Source of the DNA: Pseudomonas delhiensis
GTDB taxonomy: Bacteria > Pseudomonadota > Gammaproteobacteria > Pseudomonadales > Pseudomonadaceae
Reading direction: 5' to 3'
Assembly: GCF_900187975.1 (NCBI RefSeq)
Contig: NZ_FZPC01000013.1
Span: 62,001-126,000, forward strand
DNA: 64,000 nucleotides
Shown: positions 1-7,259 of the stretch, piece by piece
Position numbering within the stretch: the first letter of the stretch is position 1
Layout: each line of letters opens with the position of its first letter
Made by a program: the position numbers and the translations under genes
Notes under the pieces: model-generated
What the model saw: only the letters and a program-made list of their open reading frames with translations
Told to the model about the DNA's origin: nothing
Database searches by the model: none

Positions 1-326
1 GCGGGCACCTGGTTGCCGGCGTAGAAGCTGTTCTGCAGGTTGCCCTGGCCATCCACCCAGGTGAAGTAGCGGCGCTTGCTCTCCCCCGCCGGCGCGCTGC
101 CGGGCCAGAGGGTGCCGCCGTCGTCGCGCTGGCGGGCGCGGTCGCTCTGGTCGATGCGCTTGGCCGCCTGGCGCTGCTGCTGGCCGTAGCCGGCGTCGAC
201 GAAGGTGTTGTGCACCTGGCCGCTGTCGTCGATCCACGACAGGTAGCGCCCGGCGTCGGCCAGCGCCGGCAGCGGCGCGGCCGCCGTGGCCAGCAGGCAG
301 AGGAGCAGGTGGCGGGAACGCTGCAT
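1..326 (-). CDS. Exported protein with DUF4124-like repeats (3' end beyond the window)
   Basis: The reading frame starts at 326 (GAGGAC Shine-Dalgarno-like sequence upstream) and runs off the left edge, so only about 108 residues are visible. A signal peptide covers residues 1-23 (MQRSRHLLLCLL..., ending ALA). Two similar segments follow, RYLSWIDDSGQVHNTF and RYFTWVDGQGNLQNSF, of the aromatic-x-W-x-D-x-x-G type also seen in DUF4124 proteins. It lies 11 bases after the FadL-type porin gene and is the fifth gene of the same minus-strand group. The last partner in Fil-type clusters is also a secreted or surface protein, but the visible part does not prove that role. Confidence 0.6.
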   Translation of the reverse strand, partial: MQRSRHLLLCLLATAAAPLPALADAGRYLSWIDDSGQVHNTFVDAGYGQQQRQAAKRIDQSDRARQRDDGGTLWPGSAPAGESKRRYFTWVDGQGNLQNSFYAGNQVP

Positions 327-337
327 CCGTCCGGTCC

Positions 338-1936
338 TCAGAAGGTGGTGTTGTAGGTCAGTGCGAAGATATAGGCCTTCACCGTGGTGTGTACATCCAT
401 GCCGGCATAGGGGTTGTAGACCAGGTTGTCGATGCCGGTGCAGGTCAGGTTGCAGCTCTGCCCGTTCTTGATGCTCTGCTTGGAGACGAAGTAGTTGAAG
501 CCCAGGTCGATGTTGGTGTCCTTGTCCCAGCGGTAGCCCAGGCCCAGGCCGTACAGGTTGGCGTCGCCGATGGGCACCAGGGCGTCGGCCTTGCTCTTGG
601 GGATCGCCGAGGGCCGGTACTCGTAGCCGGCGCGCAGCTGCAGGCGGTCGTTGACGTCGTACTGCACGCCCATGGCGTAGCTCCAGGTGTCGCGGTAGCC
701 ACGGTCGAGGATGATGCTGTGGTCGGTGGCGCCGTTGGGGGCGAAGTTCTTGGCGATGCGCAGCAGGTCCAGTTCCTTGTCGAACTCGATCTCCAGGTTG
801 TTCCAGTCGCTGTAGCCGCTCCACTTCAGGTCGAAGTTGAACTGCCAGTCGTCGAACGGGCGCAGCTTGATGCCGGTGGAGAAGTTGTCCGGGTTGGTCA
901 TCTTCAGCGTCGCCACGCCGTGCTCCTCGTCGGCGTTGCCGTAGGGGAACAGCGGGCTGAGGAAGGCGCCGAACACCGAGTTCTGCAGGCCGGACCAGAA
1001 GCCCTGCCAGTCCTTGGTGTAGTCCACCCGGTACTTGCCCTTGAGCTTCATGCGCGACTCGCTCTGGTACACCGCGCCCCAGGCGAACCAGTCGTTGGGC
1101 TCCCAGAGCACGCCGAGGTTGAAGCTGGGCGAGAGGGTCTGCTGCATGTCCAGCTTGAGGTTGGCCAGGGTGTCGTAGGGGCCGATGCGGCCGCCGCAGA
1201 CGTTGAACACCAGTTCGACGATCTCCTGGGCGCCGGGCACGCAGGTGGTGTCGTGGAGGGTCTGCAGCAGGCCGGTGAGCAGGCCCGGGTTGCGGAAGTC
1301 GGTGTCCAGGGCCATGGCCTGGTGCGAGAAGCCGACGGACAGGCCGAACGACAGGCTGTCGTTCATCTGGTAGCCCACCGAGGGCGAGAAGTAGGTCAGC
1401 CGCTGCAGCGACACGCGGCGGCCGTCGTAGCGCCCCGGGTCGCTGTCCGAGTCCCGCGAGTAGCCCAGCGCCTGCGGCGTGTAGACGTTGGTGGCGAAGG
1501 TGAACTTGGAGCCCGGCGGGTTGATCGACAGGCCCGCCAGGGGCGCCACCAGCATGGGCACGTCGGTCATGCCGCCCAGGCCCGGCAGGTACATGGTCGG
1601 CGTCATGGTGCGGCTGTGGGAGTTGGCCACCGGGTCGTCGGACACGCCGAAGGTGCTCTCGCCGTAGTTCGGCGGCGCGTGGAAGCCGGCGCGGATGTCC
1701 ATTACCCCGCTGACCAGCTTCACCGTGGTCTGCCGGCCCTTGAGCTTGGTCAGGGCGGCGGGGTTGTAGTGCACCGCGTCGATGCCGGTGGAATCGGCGG
1801 TGACCGCGTTGCCCAGGGCCATCGCCTTGGGGTTGCCGATGGTGATGTCGTTGGCCAGTTGGGCCTGGGCCGGCAGAATCCAGCCAAGCCCCGCCCCTGC
1901 CATCGCCAGCAACAGTGGCGAAATGCGCTTCGTCAT
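338..1936 (-). CDS. OmpP1/FadL-family outer-membrane transporter
   Basis: The 532-residue protein has a signal peptide (about 1-25, ending AQAQ). The FadL N-terminal signature follows (GNPKAMALGNAVTADS, then HYNPAALTKL at about 55-64, the NPA motif). The rest is long alternating beta-strand sequence ending in a terminal aromatic (NTTF), as in outer-membrane barrels. FadL proteins form 14-strand barrels that carry hydrophobic compounds across the outer membrane. The start is supported by GGAG seven bases upstream. It is the fourth gene of a five-gene group with a C39 peptidase and a second barrel. FadL-like members also occur in Fil-type clusters, so it may serve surface-protein export or anchoring and not only lipid uptake. 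Confidence 0.85.
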   Translation of the reverse strand: MTKRISPLLLAMAGAGLGWILPAQAQLANDITIGNPKAMALGNAVTADSTGIDAVHYNPAALTKLKGRQTTVKLVSGVMDIRAGFHAPPNYGESTFGVSDDPVANSHSRTMTPTMYLPGLGGMTDVPMLVAPLAGLSINPPGSKFTFATNVYTPQALGYSRDSDSDPGRYDGRRVSLQRLTYFSPSVGYQMNDSLSFGLSVGFSHQAMALDTDFRNPGLLTGLLQTLHDTTCVPGAQEIVELVFNVCGGRIGPYDTLANLKLDMQQTLSPSFNLGVLWEPNDWFAWGAVYQSESRMKLKGKYRVDYTKDWQGFWSGLQNSVFGAFLSPLFPYGNADEEHGVATLKMTNPDNFSTGIKLRPFDDWQFNFDLKWSGYSDWNNLEIEFDKELDLLRIAKNFAPNGATDHSIILDRGYRDTWSYAMGVQYDVNDRLQLRAGYEYRPSAIPKSKADALVPIGDANLYGLGLGYRWDKDTNIDLGFNYFVSKQSIKNGQSCNLTCTGIDNLVYNPYAGMDVHTTVKAYIFALTYNTTF

Positions 1937-1954
1937 GGGAACTCCGCTCGCCGT

Positions 1955-2959
1955 TTAGTCGGGCTTCAGGCCCTTGATATCCAGGGGCAGGGAAACCCCC
2001 AGCAAGATATCCGGTGAGTCTTCGGTCAAGCCGAAGCCGGCGTTCACGTTGACGATGTAGTCGGGCGAGGTTCGCAGGCCGAGCGAGAAGTTCATGACCG
2101 CGCTGGTCTGCTCGGGAGCCTCCACCGTGCGGGTGTCGAAGTGGTAGCGGCTCTTCATCTGGTAGGCCATCTGGTAGGAGGTGGCCAGGGACACGTCGTA
2201 GGACAGCGCGTAGGCCATGCCCATGGCGAAGTTCAGGGTGTCGCCCGGGGTGACCTTGTTCAGCTCCTCGCCGTACTGGTTCTGGTGGATGTTGTCCACC
2301 TTCAGGTTGTAGGTGTAGCCGAGCGAGCCGTAGAGCACGACGGGGTCGATCACGTAGGACATGTTGGCGCCCACGCCCAGGCTGTAGTAGCCGTTGCCGG
2401 TGGAGACGTCGTCGTCCGGGTTCATGTCGAACGGGCTGTCGCCGGTGGGCAGGCCGAGGGTGGCGTAGAAGGTGGTGACCGGGCGCCCGCGCATCGCCGC
2501 CCAGGGCTGCCAGCGCAGGGTCGCGGAGATGTCGCCGAGGCTGTAGGCGTGGATGTCGCGCTCGGTGTCGTACTTGGCCACGAAGGGCAGGCGCAGGCTG
2601 AAGGTCAGGTTGTCCCAGACGCCGTAGTCGAAGGTGAAGGAGTTGGTGAAGGTGTGCTGCGCCTCGCTCTGCGCCAGCACGCTGTAGACGCTCTCGCCGG
2701 TGCGCACCTGCTGGATGCGGGTGTCGCGCATCATCGAGTAGTCCAGGCCGTAGGTGAGGGTCCGCTCGCCCTTCTTCAGCAGGGTGTAGCTCTTCTCCGC
2801 CGCCTGGAACACCTCTTCCAGGGCCTTGGCGCTGTCGGCATCGTCTTCCTTCTTGGCCAGCGCGTCACGCGCCTGGTCGACCGAGCCTTCCTCGGCAGGC
2901 GCCGGGCCCGAAGCCAGCAAGGCCAGTATGGCGGCGCACGCATACCCCCTGAATCTCAT
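1955..2959 (-). CDS. Outer-membrane beta-barrel protein with N-terminal coiled coil (FapF-like layout)
   Basis: 334 residues. A signal peptide (1-22, APAEE) is followed by a short charged heptad-like region (about 25-60, DQARDALAKKEDDADSAKAL), predicted coiled coil, then about 12 amphipathic strands (FTFDYGVWDNLTFSLRLPF and similar). It ends LPLDIKGLKPD, not in a terminal aromatic. A coiled coil followed by a barrel is the layout of FapF, the trimeric secretion channel of functional-amyloid operons. The neighbouring C39 peptidase (FapD-like) strengthens the analogy. Sequence identity to FapF cannot be judged here, so the family call is by architecture and context. Confidence 0.6.
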   Translation of the reverse strand: MRFRGYACAAILALLASGPAPAEEGSVDQARDALAKKEDDADSAKALEEVFQAAEKSYTLLKKGERTLTYGLDYSMMRDTRIQQVRTGESVYSVLAQSEAQHTFTNSFTFDYGVWDNLTFSLRLPFVAKYDTERDIHAYSLGDISATLRWQPWAAMRGRPVTTFYATLGLPTGDSPFDMNPDDDVSTGNGYYSLGVGANMSYVIDPVVLYGSLGYTYNLKVDNIHQNQYGEELNKVTPGDTLNFAMGMAYALSYDVSLATSYQMAYQMKSRYHFDTRTVEAPEQTSAVMNFSLGLRTSPDYIVNVNAGFGLTEDSPDILLGVSLPLDIKGLKPD

Positions 2960-3005
2960 GATGCAATCCCCAGGTCTTGTTCTTATGGAAGGATGGAAAC
3001 GCCGC

Positions 3006-3767
3006 TCACTTGCTGCGTATGAATTGCACGTCGCCCTTGGACGCGGCCTCGATCATCCGGTTGCTGGTGAACTTGCTCATCTCCGGGAACTCGCGGAAGG
3101 CCAGCAGGCTCACGGTGCGGTCGTCCACCAGGCGCAGGTCCTGCTCCTTCAGGGCCAGGGCGTTGTGCGGCTCCTGGCCGCCGGGGTAGATGACGAAGAG
3201 CACGTTCTGGTCCCAGATGGCCTCGAAGCGGCTGCGGGTGAAGCTGATGTTGCCCAGGGCGGGATCGGCGACGAAGACGTGGTCGTTGTAGACGTCGCGC
3301 ACCACCACGAAATGCTTGAAGCCGCCGTAGTGGATGGGCACCAGCGCCGGGTGCTCCAGCGAGTCCAGGTCGGCGAACTCGGCGCGGAAGCCGCCGCTCT
3401 TGTAGCCCAGCGCGGCCGCGTAGCGCTTCATGTCCAGCAGCGAGAAGCCGCGGCGCTGGACGATCTTGTCGGCCTCGCCGTACTTCAGCAGGCCTTCCAT
3501 CACCTGGCGTTCCTGCAGGTTGCGGCCCAGGTAGTAGTCCAGCAGGGTGGTCAGCGCCGCCGATCCGCAGCTGTAGTCGTAGGCCTGGCGGATGACGTTG
3601 CGGAACTGCACCTGACTCATGGGTTCGAGCTGCACGGACTCGCGGAAGGGGCCGTTGGGCGTGAGCTGCTGGGTGATGTTCACCGTGCCCTGGGATTGCG
3701 GTTTGGTGTCCACCGTCTGGGTGAAACCGAACAGGCCGAGCAGGCTTCCCAGCAGTATCTCGAACAT
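3006..3767 (-). CDS. C39-family cysteine peptidase, FapD/FilB-like
   Basis: 253 residues. The papain-like C39 triad is visible: Cys67 in YDYSCGSAALTTLL, His152 in GGFKHFVVV and Asp168 in VFVADPALG. An N-terminal hydrophobic stretch (3-15) suggests secretion or membrane attachment. C39 domains in bacteriocin exporters cleave double-glycine leaders. Stand-alone ones such as FapD act in the periplasm on amyloid export components. Here it sits between a small exported protein (possible substrate) and a barrel. A GA-rich Shine-Dalgarno sequence precedes the ATG at 3767. Confidence 0.8.
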   Translation of the reverse strand: MFEILLGSLLGLFGFTQTVDTKPQSQGTVNITQQLTPNGPFRESVQLEPMSQVQFRNVIRQAYDYSCGSAALTTLLDYYLGRNLQERQVMEGLLKYGEADKIVQRRGFSLLDMKRYAAALGYKSGGFRAEFADLDSLEHPALVPIHYGGFKHFVVVRDVYNDHVFVADPALGNISFTRSRFEAIWDQNVLFVIYPGGQEPHNALALKEQDLRLVDDRTVSLLAFREFPEMSKFTSNRMIEAASKGDVQFIRSK

Positions 3768-3786
3768 CCCCTCTCCTCTCTCCTGG

Positions 3787-3818
3787 AAAAACCCTTGCCG
3801 GCACGGGCCGGCAAGGGG
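3787..3818 (-). terminator. Strong intrinsic terminator / attenuator after the DUF6160-like gene
   Basis: On the minus strand an 11-bp stem (CCCTTGCCGGC paired with GCCGGCAAGGG) is followed directly by TTTTT. It lies 24 bases beyond the stop at 3842 and 20 bases before the C39 peptidase start. It probably limits read-through, so the first gene would be made in excess over the export genes. Confidence 0.75.
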
Positions 3819-3841
3819 ATACGCGTCACACGACCGATGGA

Positions 3842-4306
3842 TCAGTGGCCCCAGATGCGGACCTGGGAACCGGCCATGTTCAGGTTGGAAACGGTCAGCG
3901 AACCGATGCTGGCGGCACTGGTGTCGCCCACCTTGATGGCGCCCACCGAGACGTCGCCGGTCATGCCCGGCAGGCCCAGGGCCAGTTGCTGGGTGTCGGC
4001 GGTGCCGATCTTGGTGGTGACCACGTCGACGGTCAGCGGGTTGGCGTCGTCGATCTTCAGGGCGGTGCCGCCCGGGCCGGTCAGGGTGATGTTCTCCAGG
4101 CGCAGGGAACCGGACTTGGTGTCGTCGATCTTGTCGGTGTAGACCACCGCCCCGATGCTCGCCTTGAAGTCACCGGCGATGCTGATGCCGTCCTGGCCGG
4201 TCACGCCGGCGAGTGCGGAGTCGTCCATGGATTTGAGATCGGCATGGGCCAGGAAGGGAGCGGCCAGAACAGCGCTTGCAAGAACCAGTTGTTTGATTTT
4301 TTTCAT
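3842..4306 (-). CDS. Small exported DUF6160/FilA-like protein (possible export substrate)
   Basis: 154 residues. The start at 4306 was chosen over an upstream in-frame ATG because MKKIKQLVLASAVLAAPFLAHA is a clean signal peptide and GGAGAG lies ten bases upstream. The mature part begins with LKSMDDSALAGVTGQDGISI and is rich in Thr, Ser, Gly and Asp with beta-like alternation (GSLRLENITLTGPGG, IGSLTVSNLNMAG). I recall this beginning from DUF6160/FilA-type proteins encoded next to C39 peptidases and outer-membrane barrels. It lacks the repeats typical of FapC/CsgA. A terminator follows at once. Function is inferred from context only. Confidence 0.65.
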   Translation of the reverse strand: MKKIKQLVLASAVLAAPFLAHADLKSMDDSALAGVTGQDGISIAGDFKASIGAVVYTDKIDDTKSGSLRLENITLTGPGGTALKIDDANPLTVDVVTTKIGTADTQQLALGLPGMTGDVSVGAIKVGDTSAASIGSLTVSNLNMAGSQVRIWGH

Positions 4307-4537
4307 TCTTGTTTCTCTCCAGTGTTCAGGTGGGATTGCCCCAGGGCACTGCAGGAGGCGTCCTGCCCCGCTGCAGGTTGGCCGGCCAAGCCGACCCTCC
4401 AGACCCGCGCCGGCTTCCCTAGGTGCCGCGGGCATGGATTCGTGAAGCACCAGGCTTCGCGTCCTGTTTTCCAAGCTACTGGCCAACCCCCCACCTGCCA
4501 GCCCATCCAAGGGATGGAGCCGGACGATCCCCGCGCA

Positions 4538-7258
4538 TCAGGCTTCGCTGAGCAATCCCAGGCTCTTGCCCTTGAGTACCGCCTGCGTGCGGCTGCGCAC
4601 CCCCAGCTTGGCGAACAGGTTGTGCAGGTGCCACTTGATGGTGGCCTCCGACAGGTGCACCGCCTGGGCGATGTCGCGGTTCGAAAGCCCTGCCGCCACC
4701 AGCCGCAGGATTTCCCGCTCGCGATGGCTAACATCTTGATTTTCCTCGAAACCAGCAGGGTCCACGGACAGCCTGCGGCACTGTTCGCGGAGCAGTTCGG
4801 CCACCCCCTGCCAGGCCGCCGCGCGCTTGGGCTCGGCCTCGCGCCAGGCATCCCAGAACGGCAGCAGCCAGACGGCGTCGTCCTGGAACAGCCGGCGGTA
4901 GCCCAGGTTCCAGGCTTCCTCGAGGGTGGGGGCGAACAGGGCGAAGGCCTTTTCGCTGTTACCTTTCTGCCAATACGCCACAGAAAGTAACAAGGCCAGG
5001 CGCAACCGCCGGTCGCGCTGGTAGGGCGAGGCGTTCGCCGCCAGCGCCGATTCCAGGCGCTGCTGGGCGCGCTCGGCGCGCCGTTCCGACAGCGCCACCC
5101 GCGCCTCGGCCAGGGCCAGCGCGGCCTGGGCGTCGGCATAGCGTTCGGTGGAGAGGCCCGAGAGGTGCCGCGCCAGCTGCAGGCAGACGCGCTCGGCCTC
5201 GTTCGGCCGGCGCAGCCACAGCAGCAGCTGCACCTTGCAGCCCATGGCCAGCGCATAGACGCGTTCGTAGCCCGGCGACTGCAGGCCGGCCAGCCATTCG
5301 TCGAGCTGCGCCAGGCCCTGTTCGGCCTCGCCGGCGAAGAACCGCGCCTTGGCCATCACCAACTGGCCGCGGCTGATCAGCTCCATGGGCGTGGCGACGT
5401 CGCGCCAGGTGGTGGCCAGCGGCAGTTCGGCGAGGATGGCGGCATGGCGGTCCTGCTCGTAGAGGATGTCGGCATAGGCCAGGGCCAGCGGCCCGCCCAC
5501 CCGGCTGCGCCGGCCGAAGACGCGCTCGACGCGGCTGCGCGCGCCCTCGGCGATGGTCCGGCCGCGCTCCAGCTCGCCGCTCTCCTTGCAGATCAGCGCC
5601 TCGATCATGCTCGCCACCACCTGCAGGTACTCGCTGTCGGCCATGCGCAGGCACTCGCGGGCCACGCCGATGGCGCCGGCGGCCTCGGCGTAGTCGCCCA
5701 GCAGCGCGTGGGCGGCGGCGAGGATGCAGGCCAGGCTGGCGCGGAACACCGGCTGGTTGGCCGGCACCAGCGCCAGCCACTGGCGCGACACCTTGAGGCT
5801 GGCCTCCAGCTTGTCCTGGTACAGCAGCACCAGGGCCTTGAGCACCTGGGCCACGGCCAGCAGCTCGGCCAGGCCGAAGTTGCGCGCCTTGCCCTGCCCC
5901 ATCAGCAGGCGGGCGCTGAGTTCCTCGATGAGCGCCTCGGCCTCGGCGAACTTCTGCTCGAAGGCCAGCTGCCAGGCGTAGAAGATCTGGAACACCGGGT
6001 GCTCGCGGATCACCTCGGCGGGAATGCCGCCGAGCATGCCGAGGATGCTGTACACCCGGTTGCCGGCGATCAGCCGGGCGCCCTGGCGCTCCAGCAGGTC
6101 GGCGGCGAAGGCGTAGTCGCGGGCGCGCAGGGCGTAGCGCACGGCGCGGTCGGCCATGTCGCGGCTTTCGCACCAGCGTGCGGCGGCATTGAGCAGCGGC
6201 GTGGGGTCGGCGCTGCGGGTCAGGCGGCCCTGGAGGAAGTCGGCGAACAGGTGATGGTAGCGGAACCACTCGCGCGCATCGTCCAGGGGGATGATGAACA
6301 GTTGCTCGTTCTGCAGGCGCATGAGCATGTCCAGGCCGTCGCGGCGCCCGGTCAGGGCGTTGCACAGCTCGGCGCAGAACTCGTCGAGCACCGAGGTCTG
6401 GTCGAGGAACTGCTGCAGCGCCGGCGGCAGGCTGGCCAGCACGTCCTCGGCGAGGTAGTCGGCGATGTCCCGCTCGGTGCCCGACAGGCCGCGCAGGAAG
6501 CCTTCGCGGTCGCTGTGCCGGGCCAGCGCCAGGGCGGCCAGGTGCAGCGCGGTGATCCAGCCCTCGGTGCGCTTGTACAGCAGGCCCAGCTCGGCGTCGT
6601 CCAGCTGCAGGCCCTTGAGTTCCAGCAGGTAGGTGTCGGCTTCCTCGCGGGTCAGGCGCAGGTCGGCGCCGTTGAGGCAGAAGGCCCATGGCGCCAGCGC
6701 CGGCTCGTCCACCAGGAAGCGCGGGCGGTAGCGGGTGCTGGTGACCAGGCGGACGTTGTCCGGCAGGTGCTCGATCAGGTAGCGCGCCCCCGGCTGCAGG
6801 GCCGGGTGGCGGATCTGGTGGAAGTCGTCGAGGAACAGGTAGAGCGCCCCGTCGATGCGCTTGAGGTCGGCGAGGAAGGCATCCAGCAGCCCTTCCAGCG
6901 GCAGGGTCATGTCCGACTGCAGCAGGTTCGAGGTGTTGGCGCCGAAACCGGGGGCGACGCTGCGGATGCTCTCCACCAGGTACTGCAGCAGGCGCTGCGG
7001 CTCGCTGTCGCCCTCGTCGCAGGACAGCCAGGCGACCAGCGCGCCGCTGGCCAGCAGGCGCTCGCGGAACAGGCTGAGCACGGTGCTCTTGCCGAAGCCG
7101 GCCGGCGCGCTGAGGATCAGCGCGCGCTGCTGGCGCGCCGCGAACAGGCGGTCGATGAGCGCGCGCCGCGGCAACAGCAGCGTGCCCTCGGTGCGCGGCG
7201 GGAACAGCTTGGTGCGCAACAGCGGCAGGGGCGGCTGCTGGGAATTGAGTGTGGTCAT
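4538..7258 (-). CDS. MalT-type LuxR-family transcriptional regulator (STAND ATPase), copy 1
   Basis: 906 residues. An N-terminal STAND/AAA module carries Walker A (APAGFGKST, 51-59) and Walker B (LFLDDFHQ, 141-148). A long helical TPR-like middle follows. The C-terminal LuxR HTH covers about 844-906 (HREREILRLVAAGLSNRDIAQ, HLSEATIKWHLHNLFAKLGV). This is the architecture of MalT, an inducer- and ATP-dependent activator. The ATG at 7258 is one base beyond the stop of the second MalT-like gene, so the two are co-transcribed and probably translationally coupled. It is the nearest regulator to the exported-protein cluster downstream. Confidence 0.9.
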   Translation of the reverse strand: MTTLNSQQPPLPLLRTKLFPPRTEGTLLLPRRALIDRLFAARQQRALILSAPAGFGKSTVLSLFRERLLASGALVAWLSCDEGDSEPQRLLQYLVESIRSVAPGFGANTSNLLQSDMTLPLEGLLDAFLADLKRIDGALYLFLDDFHQIRHPALQPGARYLIEHLPDNVRLVTSTRYRPRFLVDEPALAPWAFCLNGADLRLTREEADTYLLELKGLQLDDAELGLLYKRTEGWITALHLAALALARHSDREGFLRGLSGTERDIADYLAEDVLASLPPALQQFLDQTSVLDEFCAELCNALTGRRDGLDMLMRLQNEQLFIIPLDDAREWFRYHHLFADFLQGRLTRSADPTPLLNAAARWCESRDMADRAVRYALRARDYAFAADLLERQGARLIAGNRVYSILGMLGGIPAEVIREHPVFQIFYAWQLAFEQKFAEAEALIEELSARLLMGQGKARNFGLAELLAVAQVLKALVLLYQDKLEASLKVSRQWLALVPANQPVFRASLACILAAAHALLGDYAEAAGAIGVARECLRMADSEYLQVVASMIEALICKESGELERGRTIAEGARSRVERVFGRRSRVGGPLALAYADILYEQDRHAAILAELPLATTWRDVATPMELISRGQLVMAKARFFAGEAEQGLAQLDEWLAGLQSPGYERVYALAMGCKVQLLLWLRRPNEAERVCLQLARHLSGLSTERYADAQAALALAEARVALSERRAERAQQRLESALAANASPYQRDRRLRLALLLSVAYWQKGNSEKAFALFAPTLEEAWNLGYRRLFQDDAVWLLPFWDAWREAEPKRAAAWQGVAELLREQCRRLSVDPAGFEENQDVSHREREILRLVAAGLSNRDIAQAVHLSEATIKWHLHNLFAKLGVRSRTQAVLKGKSLGLLSEA

Positions 7259-7259
7259 G

